From assembly GCA_000934455.1 (NCBI GenBank), contig KN886762.1, positions 8,921-38,363 on the forward strand: a stretch of DNA of 29,443 nucleotides, read 5' to 3'. This DNA is from Apostichopus parvimensis. Its lineage: Eukaryota > Echinodermata > Holothuroidea > Aspidochirotida > Stichopodidae. The position numbers were made by a program, and so were the translations under genes. The notes below the pieces were generated by a model that was given only the letters and a program-made list of their open reading frames with translations, was not told the DNA's origin and made no database searches. Positions 1 through 12,097 of the stretch are shown one piece after another; positions within the stretch are counted from its first letter, which is position 1, and each line of letters starts with the position of its first letter.

Positions 1-866
1 TGGCGTGCGTGAATCCTTGCCTTTGGCCAGAGGGCGAGACCTCTCTGCGACCGGCAAGCTTGCAGCCACCGTCCACTGAATACGTGGCCTGATGAAGCGC
101 TATTCTCCTTAAAGTAAATCTACGGATGCCTTTAAGAGCCATATATTGTTTTATATTAAAAAACACCCTGTTTCAAATTAGCGCCATCGAATTCCTTAAA
201 AGCCGTTTTTTCATGTCACTCTGAATGTGGAATGAATTTTATTGAAATGGGTTATTTGTAGTAAGCTAAGCAAAACATTCAAACAGTCATGCGGTCACAA
301 GGGTTTGCAGGAACTTATTTAAACTCATTGTTTGACATAAATGTGTTGGCAAAGATTTACACTACCTACACCAAAACAAACATTAAATTCGTTGCAGTGC
401 CAGAGACAAACAAGCCAGCAAGACCATGAGATAACATTTTAATATACATATAATTCAATCTATATCACTTTTGCAAGAAACAAAAGTGTTAATATGGTCC
501 CATTCTAAGCCACAGTGTTGTTGCAAATTCTCATACCGGATAGTAGGTAGTTTCGAAACTGTGATTTTTAAGAACTTTTTTTTGAGATTCACAAAAAAAA
601 AACACCCCGTATTGTGTTTTGATAACTTCAGGAACAAAATTAACTTTGATATGCCGTGGACCGTTAGAAACCACTGCTCTCAGTCTACCTAGGGTTGTAT
701 TCCTTAGTAACACAATTACTTATTTTTTGTTTGTTTTTGGAATGACTCTTTAAACAGTTAAAATGACTGGACCTTTAAATTAACTAGTTCCTCAGTTGCA
801 CTACAAAACTCAATGAGAAAAATTAAGATTATATGGTCTCAAATGACATGTTTATAATTATTACAA
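1..866. other. No feature recognised
   Basis: The first 120 bases are GC-richer, then AT-rich DNA follows. Small open frames on both strands around 455-713 show no family motif, splice context or codon pattern and appear to be chance. Confidence 0.5.
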
Positions 867-1613
867 ATAAATAAAGGACAAATGATGTTGAATGCCATCC
901 AAGGGTGCTCTGTTGCTTATATGAAGATTGAAAGAGACCTAGGTATCTACATTGACTCATCTCTGCAGCCTTCTAAACATTGTCTTGAAGCTGCTAAAAG
1001 AGGTAATAGGGTTTTAGGAATGATCAAGAGGAACTTCAGTTTTCTGAAAGAGGACATCGTAGTTAGGCTTTATAAGCAGTTGGTTAGGCCTCATCTGGAG
1101 TATGCTGTGCAGGCTTGGAACCCATATTTTGCTAAGGATAAGGAAGTACTTGAAAAGGTCCAGAGGAGGGCTACTAGGATGATTAGTTCCTTAAAGAGTG
1201 TTCCTTATTATAGGCGGTTACAACTGTTGAATCTCACCACACTGGAGCTTAGGAGGTTACGTGGGGACTTGATCCAGGTTTTCAAGATTGTGTATGGTTT
1301 CGACAATTTATCCTTTACCGACTTTGTTGTACCAGAGGTCATTGTCTTAAACTCCAAAAGTCACATAGTAGGATTAATATTCGGCATAACTTTTTTTCTA
1401 ATAGGGTTGTGAATGAGTGGAATGGTTTGCCTGAGAAAGTTGTACTTGCAAGTAGTGTCAATGGGTTTAAGAATGCTTTGGACAAGCACTTTAAGCATTG
1501 TAATCGGGTCTGACTGTTTGTGTCTTCAGTTTTTTCTCTCTCTATAGGGTCCTTGATGGGGACTTAAGTGTCCCTCCTGGTCCTTTTTTCTACTAAACTC
1601 AACTAAACTAACA
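867..1613 (+). pseudogene. 5'-truncated non-LTR retrotransposon (CR1/jockey-like), C-terminal reverse transcriptase
   Basis: A frame from about 882 encodes the end of a LINE reverse transcriptase and its thumb region: ERDLGIYID, then GNRVLGMIKRNF, LYKQLVRPHLEYAVQAWNP, LEKVQRRATRMI and LRRLRGDLIQVFKIVYG. The catalytic core and endonuclease are missing. The frame breaks at a T7 run near 1391-1397 and continues in another frame (RVVNEWNGLPEKVV ... FKHCNRV) to a TGA at 1511-1513. A short 3' UTR follows, ending in a CTAAACTCAACTAAACTAA-type tail near 1591-1611, typical of a LINE 3' end. It is a dead copy. Confidence 0.85.
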
Positions 1614-4492
1614 GATTGACGTTAACTATAAGAACTACCATGAGGAGCCGACGGCACCATCAAGTTAGCCTCAACGAATATTCCAGAAATAAGTATCTTT
1701 AACGAAACATATCTTGAATTATACTGGAACAGCTACAGAAACATTATTGGACTTAAAGTTGTCTGTTTTCTTTGTATTATAACATATCAAGACTAAAATT
1801 CTGCCTTATTCATTATTTAATTATTTAAGTGAGTTATCAAGTTACAGCAAAATCTATCTGTCAATAATTATCCCATGATTGAATACCGGGGATTCTTTTT
1901 AAGAAAAGTGACCCAGGAAAAAACCTGGGCACGAAAACCAAACTACCGAACGTCTAATCCGCTCTCAAACCCATTCCCTTGCATAGAGACTGTGACTGTC
2001 TGTATAACCATTCCCCTCGAAAGGGAACAGATACTACACATGATCTTCGGGATGTCTTCAACTTTGATCTCGGAAGAATATTATCAGATTCCTTGTTCTT
2101 TATTCTATTTGTTTTACAAGTCAATGGACTGCATTCTGATGAACAATGAATAGATGCCATGAAAACTGCCATGACTGGAATACCAAGTATTCCCCGTTAT
2201 GTTCAACACGTAACACACTAATGGACTTTATCGATACTCATTGACGAACCACATCTTCTTTATTCGAAATAAGTTTATAACCATAGATAGAGATTAATGC
2301 CATTCAAGTGGTGCATTTGCTTTCATATTACTGAAACCTGTACGACAAGATGTTTACGCCATGTGAGCAGTCGAGAATTCACAGTGAACGTTTAGCGTTT
2401 TAATCGGCTTCCGGTAACACGTATCAAGCATTCAATTGATGACTATATAACAACGAAAAGACCTTAAGCACATGGACATTAATATCCTCCTACTTGAGGT
2501 ACATATGTAAGGCTCATTTTGCATCCATTATTTTCATTTGCTGTAAAATAAAGCATTTTTTTCGCAATCTGGGAAATCAAACTCGACCACTTCGAGGAAA
2601 CTTAAGGTCCCTGAAAAAGAACCGTGTAATGGTATCCCCTCGGTTGGACCAGGGACGATTATATAAGAAAACCCCTTTCATGGGTTCCAAATGAGAAAAA
2701 ATAGAAGACAATAAGTTGAATTCGTTGCCAATTCGTTACTTGTTAGTGGATAGATCCAGTTATGTTTTTGTATTACGTTTGTTTGGTAAAGTAACGCAAA
2801 CCCGGTCACGATGTGGTTCCAAGCGTTACCATTATCTTCTTAGAAGAGTCTTAGCTAAGGTAGCAGAAGCACACCCAACCATTAACAGGTGTCAATGTGA
2901 AAGAGATGAACGACATACCCCCAAAAGGTGAGAACATGTTTATTCCACCCTGCAGGGAAATAGCATCTTAAAAGTTCTTTGACATGCAGACAAAGGTGAT
3001 AGCTTGAACAAATCAAAATGTTACTGACCGATTCTCATTTGCATTGATTTTTATAGACTTATTATTTATTGCAGTACCTACTTTCCGTTATAAATTTGGG
3101 CTTCCCAAAATAATGGTGGATCGAACATGTTGAATTTCTGAGCATGTACCTAATAAGTTATGCTTTCAATGTTTTCAGTGTCAAGTGTGTAAATTCAGCT
3201 AAAAAATGGAAAAAAAGAAGGAAAAATGAAAAGTAAAAAAAAATAAGTATAGGAATACCTAAAGGAAAAGCCATGTTTGCACCTCCTGGCAACACTTTGT
3301 CATCATGACCTGACGAAACGACACACTCATGACACAAATTTCAATATCTCCCAAATATTTCGATTTATTCCTTGAAATTGTAACGTATTAAAAGTTCAAC
3401 AGACTATTTTAATTTCAAAATATCAACTTTCTTGAAACCTCGGGATAATGATATATTTAGGTGGTACTCAATAAAGTAGAAGAGTGTATGAGGGTATAAC
3501 GATAGGTCCAAATAAACTGTTGAATGAATTCGGTGTTTCCTCAAACTTTCGAAGATTTAAGGAAAATGCCAAAATTTCAATAGACTTTGGTAGGCCTATG
3601 ACAAAACACAAAATGATAATTTGACGGTTAGCTATAGCTGTCAATTTCCTCGTAGAAATGAAACCGGGCACTGCTTTTACGTCGGTATACGAATGTGCTA
3701 TGCAGTCATACTTGTTACGTTGACTCGAATTTTCAATGATTACAGCAGCCTGGGTCATTATTACACATGTTTAGACATGGCAAAGTGACGGATAAATCTA
3801 CACTCAGCTCCCCCTTCTCCGCCGGTCCTGTAGAAGGTGAATATAATAGGCTATATATAGAATTGTTCAAACGGGTGTAGAAAAGTGTGATGCAGAGTCA
3901 TTTCTATTAAACGGAAATGCTTCGAACGCTTGAGCTTTTGTGATGGATGTTATGTTTTCATGTAACGCTGAACCTTCGTGGTTCACGATCCACACGCTTA
4001 TGGTTGTCTGAACAATTCTTGTGTCACATTTTGGTTCATTCTCCTCATTTAGTTTCGACCTCTAACGACTGTGTTTAGTACTTGCAGTGACTTTATATAC
4101 CTTACACACACATGCCTCATCGATGATAGATGCCATTCATTTTTCCCCTGAAGATTTGAGCAAACAGCACGTAGGCAGTGTCTGTCTTCATTGTAACATG
4201 TAAAATATATGTAAGAAAGACCCCAAAAAAGTTTCTGATAACTTTGCCTCTCCCTCCCTCCCCATCCAGATGCCATTGTATTGTGTTATAATAGTTGTTC
4301 GATACTAAGCATATACTGTCAGTTTGTTGTAAGCTCTAGATGGAAAAGTTCAAGAATGAGCTCCATACAGTATTAATGAAAGCATTGTAAACCTTTTGTC
4401 TGCACACATCAAGACATGTACAACATGAACCCTATACCCTTTCTTCAAGTTTATGGTTGCAACTACATTACAATAAAATGTTGTTAACTTTA
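1614..4492. other. Intergenic DNA without recognised features
   Basis: AT-rich, with frequent stops in all frames. The only small structure noted is a hairpin at 1912-1929 (CCCAGG, six A, CCTGGG). No motif-bearing open frame was seen. Confidence 0.5.
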
Positions 4493-4533
4493 ATACAATA
4501 AACCCAATAAACCCCATAAACCCCATAAACCCT
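4493..4533. repeat. Short ATAAACCC-type microsatellite
   Basis: AATAAACCC is followed by three CATAAACCC-like units (9 bp period). It is imperfect and too short to be telomeric, and is listed as simple repeat only. Confidence 0.7.
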
Positions 4534-5419
4534 TCTAATTATCGGTAACAGAGAATCTTTGAGCATTCAGATTCCAGGCCATATAACTTTAGTCAATGTT
4601 GTGAACACTCTAATGTACGTGTTACATAAGGTGCAAGCTACTTCCATTCAAATATAGTATGCATTACTTGTGTTAATTAGATATGAAATTTCATTACTTC
4701 TAATTCTAACATATTTCAATTATTCTAAAAGTCATAAGGGGAAAGATATGGTATTCTTTGGAATTGAACAAAGCAAAATTTTGACTGGAATGAAATACTA
4801 CCAACTATAGACCTTAGTTTAAAATTGCATTGCTTAATTAATTGTGACCTTATTTTAGATGGTTTTGACAAGTTACATTTTACTTTGAAGAGTTGACTGA
4901 ATCAGTGAAGCTTATATGCCCAATGCATCGGTCTGTACCTTTGGTACAAAGCAGCATTTTCAGGGGTCATTATAGGAGTCATAATAGTTTAATTGCTCCC
5001 TCACCACAAAGCAAAATAGCTTTTAATGATATTTTGCTCTCTTTGTCCATGTCTTATGGTAGTACTTCTTATAAGCAAGGAGCTATTTTTAATAGAAGCC
5101 TCTAACTTAGTGGAGAGACTTAAAGGGAAAGCCCTTTTGTCTGCAACTCCTTTGTATGTCATTACTAATTAAAAGCCAATGCTAGAATGTCCTGGATACA
5201 TTAGTGACAAAAGGGATTGTTGTTTTAAATTCTGGCTTGTATACCTCTTCTCCCATACCAGCCCCTTTCCAACTGGCTCTTTAACAAGTTATATTAAAGT
5301 TAGCACCACATGTGCCTGTACGCAATAACATACTTTTAAATATAAAAGTTCCCAAACTTTATACCTATGGAGACGTTCATTGGTACTATACTATCCTTGT
5401 TTAATATCAATCAAATATT
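4534..5419. other. Intergenic DNA without recognised features
   Basis: AT-rich. The open frame at 4893-5105 has no recognisable motif. The last bases lead into the partial first unit of the 215 bp array. Confidence 0.5.
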
Positions 5420-6460
5420 CACAAACAAGGAATCCAAAGTTAGACAGTACTCCAAAATAAAATTAGTACTCCCACACTGTGCTGTATACAAAGAATTATG
5501 TACGATGTGCACCTATTTGAGCTCAGACATAGAAATTAACTTGAGTTGCAACTTCAAATAGTCACGAACAAGTACTCCAAAGTTAAAACAGTACTCCAGA
5601 ATAAAAATCAGTACCCCACACTGTACTGTATACCAAGAATTATGTAAGTTTTCCTAGTTTCTTGTCTGAAATATAAGGTAAAAGTTGGAAAATTTTATTT
5701 CAAGGATTTGTTTTCTATGAAAAGCACAAATTTTAACTAAGACATAGAAATTAACTTGAGTTGCATCTTCAAATAGTCACGAACAAGTACTCCAAAGTTA
5801 AAACAGTACTCCAAAATAAACATCAGTACCCCACACTGTACTGCATACCAAGAATTATGTAAGTTTTGCTAGTTTCTTGTCTGAAATATGAGGTAAAAGT
5901 TGGAAAATTTTAATTCAAGGATTTGTTTTCTATGAAAAGCACATATTTGAGCTCAGACATAGAAATTAACTTGAGTTGCAACTTCTAATAGTCACGAACA
6001 AGTACTCCAAAGTTGAAACAGTACAACACAAAAAATATCAGTACCCACACACTGTACTGTATCACAAGAATTATGTAAGGTTTGCTAGATTTTTGCCTGA
6101 AATATGAGGTAAAAGTTGGAAATTTTAATTCAAGGATCTGTTTCCTATGAAAAGCGCATATTAGAGCTCAGAAATAGAAAATAACTTGAGTTGCATCTTC
6201 AAATAGTCACGAACAAGTACTCCAAAGTTAAAACAGTAAAACACAATAAATATCAGTACCCACACACTGTACTGTATCACAATAGTTATGTAAGGTTTCC
6301 TAATTTTCTTGTCTGAAATATGAGGTCAATGTTGGAAAATTTTAAGTCAAAGATTTGTTTCCAATAAAAGACACATATTTGAGTTCAGACACAGATATTA
6401 ATTTGAGTTGCAACTTCAAATAGTCACAAAGAAGGACTCCAAAGTTAACACAGTACTCTG
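5420..6460. repeat. Tandem array of about 215 bp units
   Basis: The phrase GACATAGAAATTAACTTGAG or a close variant recurs at 5526, 5741, 5956, 6171 and 6388, a spacing of 215-217 bp. Each unit also carries AGTCACGAACAAGTACTCCA, a CACACTGTACTGTAT core and AGGTAAAAGTTGGAAAATTT. The leftmost unit is internally shortened and the rightmost is more diverged. No coding sequence is preserved across units. Confidence 0.9.
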
Positions 6461-7900
6461 ATCATTGTTTGAACCAACACCTTCATTTGGGTACTATGAA
6501 GTCCCCAAATAATGTTCTAGATCCATTCATTTGAATATTTTTGCAGGCCAATGAGAATAATGGATTATGCCTATCCTCAGTTCCCTACCCACATCCTGAC
6601 CCCCTCCCTACAGTAATCAAACGCTACATTCACTGCAATTGTATAAATGTCCTTATTAAAGTATATCTGCAGAGATGTACGGTGAATATAATGTAGGTAT
6701 AATCATTGTTTGAACCAACACCTTAATTTGGGTACTATGTAGTCCCCAAATAATGTTCTAGATCCATTCATTTGAATATTTTTTTCAGATTCCATAGTGT
6801 AACAATGTTATATAACCTAATAACTTATTAAGAAATATTCCAAAATGGAATTTCAGATACACAAGGATGCCCATTCATACTGAATATCAAATAGTAATTA
6901 TTGCCCCTGTACACACTGTAATATACATGATTATGAAAAATCTACCAGTGCTGAATCCCAAATGTCTCTCTTACTTTCCACTGAGTTGCCATAAAGAGAG
7001 CAAAGCTTAGTTTATTAGAACGACTTTATATTAATTACTAAGCATCAGTGGCCTTTATTTATCACTATTGCCACTCTGTGTAACCATTACTTCCCCTCAT
7101 CTCCTCCTTGTTTCCCAAAACTTTGCAGGAGATATTATATTAGATGCCCTTAATTGTAAAGTATAGTGACACCTTAAAATAATAGGCCAGTGCGGAAGGC
7201 CAATGAGAATCATTGATTATTGCCTATCCTCAGTGCCCTACCCACATCATGACCTACTCCCTACAGTAATCAAACGCTAGATTCACTGCTACTGTATACA
7301 AGTCCTATAAAAGTATATATGCATAGATGAACAGTGAGTATAATGTAGGTATAATCATTGTTTGAACCGATACCTTAATTTGGGTACTATGTAATCCCCA
7401 AATAAGATCCATTCATTAGAATAATTTTTCATGCCCATGAGAATCATTGATTATTGCATATCCTCAGTTCCCTACCCACATACTGACCCCCTCCCTAAAG
7501 TAATCAAACTCTAGATTCACTGTACGCTAAGCTCCTAGGAAGCTATTTATATAGAGATGTACAGTTCTTAATGTATGTATAATCATTGTTTGAACCGACA
7601 CCTTAACTTAGGTACGTTGTAGTCCCCAAATAATGTTCTAAATCCATTCATTTGAATAACTTCACAGATTCCCATAGTGAAATAATATGATAAAGCTAAA
7701 GTACCTTTCAACAACTATTTAAAATGGAATTTCAGATACACAATGATGCCCATTCATATACTGAATATTAAAAAGTAATTATTGCCCCTGTACACACTGT
7801 AATATACATGATTATGAAAAATCTTCCAGTTCTGAATCCAAATTGTATTCTTTACTCTCCAATGAGTTGCCTCAGAATGTGTACTATATTGTCCTTAAAT
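6461..7900. repeat. Higher-order repeat of about 880 bp containing 230-240 bp subunits
   Basis: ATCATTGTTTGAACC begins a subunit at 6461, 6702, 7354 and 7582. The 6702 and 7582 copies, and the tails containing GGAATTTCAGATACACAA (6848 and 7727), are about 880 bp apart, so a composite block has been duplicated. A second shared module, CATGAGAATCATTGATTATT or variants, occurs near 6551, 7200 and 7435. It directly follows the 215 bp array and shares no obvious sequence with it. Confidence 0.82.
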
Positions 7901-9300
7901 AATGTCCTAGATTCATTCATTATTATATAATTTTACATTCAAAAGTGACACTACTGCTACTCTGCTGATTTCAGCTGAACAGGAGACTGATAATAGTGAT
8001 ATAAACCTTATTCCTATTATTAACTAGGTTTTTACACCACATAGATTGATGAGAATGCTGTTACAAATAGTATGGTGATAACCCCAAACAATCTTATTAG
8101 GTTATGTTTTGTTTACTCAATATAAGAAGTAAGAGAAAAATCCATACATTCTCAGCAAATCAGGTGGATAGTAAGCAGGTGCCACATGACTGCCTTTCTA
8201 AACCTCATACGCCTCTTACGCCTCATACGCCTCATACGAATAGGAGGCTATTGGCAATTGGAAATGAGCTTATGGGCATCCGTAGAATCTAAAACTGAAA
8301 ACTCGAACAAAATTGCATTGGCTTCAACGTGTCGCTTGGAAGCACTACTTTGCGTGCAAAAAAAGTGTACGTACTCTTTGTAGTACAGCGGTTCTATTAG
8401 AGATTTTCCGTCGTACTTTTTTCAGGTTGGATATAGTTTTATTGTGACCAGGCAGCGTTTATGAAACTTAACAGTTCGCCTAGTTAGACTTTTTACTATG
8501 ACCAGTGCAATATAATTGTGTAAAACGGTCTTAGTTTGGCAGTGAGTTCACGAGCTATTGTCTGGATCGGCTGTTGATCTCAATTTGAGTAGTCTCTTCC
8601 ACCAGTTTCAGCATAGCTAGGTCTTAAAAGTAACGTTTCGACTTTCGTCACGTTTATGATTATGGGACAACTTGAACAAACTTGGCTAGGCCTGTGAGCA
8701 ATTTTATGTTGTCTAGGCCAGCAACGGTTGGGTAAAATCGGGTTCGTTAACACAACAACGTGAAGAATACCATTAATACCATAATGATATATCATTATAA
8801 TCGTACTCTCTCCATGCGGCAAGTATACTCGGCAAATGTGACATACCAAACACAATACGATATGATATAATACAAAGATCTTACATAGTCTAGCTAAATA
8901 TGACACTCATTTATGTCCATGTTTCTACCTTCATGATCTGACCCATGTTCTGAGCCCCCAGTCACAGTGTCCAACAAGATTTGATACAGTAGGAATAACG
9001 AGTAGCCTGTCATTTATGTTTGGATATATATTTAGCGTACAAGTTACAGCACGGTTGTCAACTCTGATTGACAGACTGTTTTTCAAAGGCTTTTGAACGC
9101 CATGTGGGTCATTATTAAACTTCAAAATAGCCTCAAAATACTTTTATAAATAAATAAACAATAAAAAGAGTATTGTAATACGTAGCAGACGAACTTTCAG
9201 GGTAAAGATTGAGAAGGGTCGCTTAGCTTCCTTCAACCTGAAAGGAGGGCTTAAATCTATTTTCCTGCTTTTATTTAATTTTATTTATTGGGTACTCAAA
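7901..9300. other. Intergenic DNA with only a short simple repeat
   Basis: Apart from the CCTCATACG repeat, nothing is recognised. A minus-strand frame at 8580-8906 (108 codons) shows no domain motif and is probably chance. Confidence 0.5.
8203..8238. repeat. Four copies of a 9-10 bp CCTCATACG repeat
   Basis: CCTCATACG, CCTCTTACG, CCTCATACG and CCTCATACG run in tandem. It is a small simple repeat in otherwise featureless DNA. Confidence 0.75.
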
Positions 9301-10229
9301 GGGGGGGGGGGGGCAATCGCTCCCATTGATGCCCCTGGCTACCTCCCTGACGTGCACTACTACTGGCTATTAGATTATATCCCGCCTGCGATGGATCGTG
9401 AGAGTAATCTGGCCGCCGAAGTGTCGTCTGACTTTCGTCTGACCATGGTGGGATTTTGCAATTTCATCAGCACGCCTAAGGATCGCCCTGTAGTCGGCTC
9501 TCCGTCAGGCCCCTGATAACTGATCTGCCATGGCGTCGTAAGCCAATTCGGGCCCTGGGTATATTTGTGTCGCCGGGCACCCACTTTCAACGCTTCATTT
9601 TGTCGAAAGGTTAGTATAAAAATGACTAAGAACAAATTATTGTTGACTCTACTTCTCTGTGACCCTCATCAAGTTGTCAGGCCTGCTGACCACTGACACA
9701 CCGGGCTGCCCCGATGAACCTTACATTTCTGCGTCATCATACCCGTGACGTCTCTTCCCTGGTGTCATAAACAGGCAGACCGACAAACCATCTACCAAAC
9801 TATATATGAATAACAAATATAGATCTATATAATTATGAAGAATAAAAGTAACTGACAAGTTGGTATAAAAAAAACGAGACAACCAGAAGAGACAAAGATT
9901 CATATTATATAGGCCTACGTAAATTGCGAGGCTATACTACATGGTCCGTTGTGTATATGTCCTAAATTATTTAACGTGTGATTGTGTTCGAGGCCAGAGC
10001 TTGACAACGTCAGCCTGCGGCACCGATGAATGCGAGACACTGATATAAAATACATTTCGTTTGTCAATATTTGTTATCACCAATCAAATAAATTTTAAGA
10101 AAACGATCGATATGAAAAATTCTCGATAAAAACTGTTTGTGTTAAATTGTCCAGATTGCCCCTTTCTACTGTCTTTCTGCAGAACTATATAAAAGCCTTG
10201 CCTGTTTCCCTTTGCTCTCCCCCTCCGTC
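9301..10229. other. 13-G run, GC-richer patch and unrecognised DNA
   Basis: A 13-G run (9301-9313) is followed by CCCCTGGCTAC, the reverse of a GTAGCCAGGGG motif seen near other repeats. A GC-richer patch at 9370-9600 contains an 86-codon minus-strand frame of unknown meaning (RRHKYTQGPNWLTTPWQISY is its most complex part). I do not recognise a family and make no gene call. Confidence 0.4.
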
Positions 10230-11160
10230 AAAAAACCTCAGGGTCATTTTACAACCATTTTAACAACAAGTTATTTGTTTAACAGGCAACAGTACGTTTC
10301 TTTTTTTCTGGAATCAATTCTGATAATCGTTCAGTTAAGTGCGGATTTCCACAAGGGTCTATACTAGGTCCACTTCTTTTTATTATTTACGTAAATGATA
10401 TTTGCAATGTCTCCACAAATTGCTCGATTGTCCTTTTTGCTGACTAATATTTTTTTCTCTGACAGCAATGAAACTCTTAGAAACTCTTAAAGTAACCATC
10501 TGTAATGAATTAAATACGTTTTATGATTGGTTTTCTACTAACAAGTTGTCCTTGAATATTGATAAAACAAACTATGTGGTATTTGGAAACTCCTCTAGGA
10601 CAATAAATGCTGATTTCTATATGCATGGTATTTGCCTTAAAAGAGTCGATAATATTAAATTTCTTGGTGTGTATATTGATTCTCAGCTCTCTTGGAAAGT
10701 CCATATTAATCATATTTCCAAACAAAATTCTAGAGGTGTAGGTATAATATCTAAGTTAAAATATACTTAACCAATGAAAATTCTGAGTTCTATTTACTAT
10801 AGTATTATACTTCCTCATCTATCGTACCGCTCTTCAGTTTGGTCTGGTACTTTCAATACTAACCTTAATAAGCTTGTCATTCTCCAAAAACGGGCTGTGA
10901 GGCGCATGACGTCTTCAGCTCCACGTGATAATACCAGTCATTTATTCTCCTCCTTGATCTCATTTCTTTAAATGTTCTAACATTTACTTACCGTGCTATA
11001 ACAATCTGCTTCCAAGTTCTTTTGCTACCTTTTATACAATTCTATATATCATTCTATTCACAATTATAATACTAGACAAGCTGGTCATTTACGTGCTTCT
11101 TTTTGGCTTCATTCAGGCGACAACTGAAAAATTACTATAAAAGCCTTTATTGATTGTATC
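10230..11160 (+). pseudogene. Second, unrelated non-LTR retrotransposon reverse-transcriptase fragment with several frameshifts
   Basis: A reverse-transcriptase core is readable across three frames. YLFNRQQYV (about 10271) is followed by [20 protein letters not shown] (about 10340-10399) and LFAD, the catalytic box, broken by a stop at 10444. Then come NELNTFYDWFSTNKLSLNID and FLGVYIDSQLSWKVHI (10510-10710). After a stop at 10768 follow IYYSIILPHLSYRSSVWSG and LQKRAVRRM, then HNYNTRQAGHLRAS near 11060-11100. The fragment is 5' truncated, carries multiple frameshifts and stops, and cannot make a protein. The motif set differs from the first LINE fragment, so it belongs to another family. Confidence 0.85.
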
Positions 11161-11962
11161 CGTTGTAAGGGGTGGGAGTTGGTGGTGATGGGGGGTAGTG
11201 TTATAGGTAGTGTTATAGGTTATAGGTGTTATAGGGGGTAGTGTTATAGGTAGGTTGTAGGGGTAGTGTTATGGGGGGGGGGAGTTCTTTGATAGGTGTT
11301 AAGGTTATCTATTTTCTTTCATGGGAGCACTCTATTCGATTAAGCCCAAAAGGTTGCTTAGCTTACTTCCTTTCACATTTTTTTTTACTTATTTGCAGTT
11401 GCAGAAACATATAAATCAATCTAAAAAAATCTAACTCCCATACTCGCCACTTCCTATCGTCTCTATACTAACCATTCTACCATTTTGAATATTTAGTCAT
11501 CGCCATAGGATCTCAAAACCACTAACATTTGAATCTAAAGCAGAATGTGTTTTCATGATGTCATGTATTCAATATAGATCCATAAATCAAATCCCCTTTT
11601 TGGCTATTTCACACATATGCAAAAAAAAAAGAATATTCCATTTATTTATAATTAAATAAAATCATTAAGGCGTGAACCATTTACCAGTGGCATTATTGGT
11701 GCCCCTGAGTGCTGTTATTTATAGTTCAAGGACGGCCTTATAGTTGATGTACGTTAACGTAATGGAAACCCCTGTGTATGGTATCTTTACTGTGATGACT
11801 GTGATCGATCGGAGCCTGATTAATCAACTATTGTATTAGGATAAGGACTATTTGAGAGTTATTATGTCAAGTCATACACAGCTAATGCTAAATCTGGTTG
11901 AAGTCTTCTCATTTCCCAATCGTCCAATGGCATGGAGATTTTTTCTACATTAGGGGTGCGGC
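11154..11962. repeat. First copy of an about 810 bp segment duplicated across the assembly gap
   Basis: This segment recurs almost base for base at 12098-12907, with only scattered substitutions and small indels (homopolymer length, about ten single changes, one altered stretch near 11630). It starts in the tail of the second LINE fragment. It includes a G-rich stretch with repeated AGTGTTATAGG units (11165-11282), a 10-G run, and AT-rich unique-looking DNA without coding potential. Confidence 0.9.
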
Positions 11963-12015
11963 CAGGGACGTAGCTAAGGCCTGATGATTGGGGGGGGGGG
12001 GTGTAGTGGCTGAAA

Positions 12016-12097
12016 NNNNNNNNNNNNNNNNNNNNNNNNNNNNNNNNNNNNNNNNNNNNNNNNNNNNNNNNNNNNNNNNNNNNNNNNNNNNNNNNNN
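12016..12097. other. Assembly gap (82 N)
   Basis: A run of 82 undetermined bases. It separates the two copies of the 810 bp segment and lies just after a 12-G run (11990-12001), a common cause of failed assembly. Confidence 0.99.

Noticed and set aside
4493-4533. Telomere-like ATAAACCC repeat
   Set aside because: The unit is 9 bp, imperfect and only about four copies long. It is not the TTAGGG type and is best called a microsatellite.
8580-8906. 108-codon minus-strand frame
   Set aside because: The composition and lack of motifs suggest a chance frame in AT-rich DNA.
9375-9635. 86-codon minus-strand frame in a GC-richer patch
   Set aside because: No family recognised, and no splice or start context beyond an ATG. 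Kept only as a note in the region entry.
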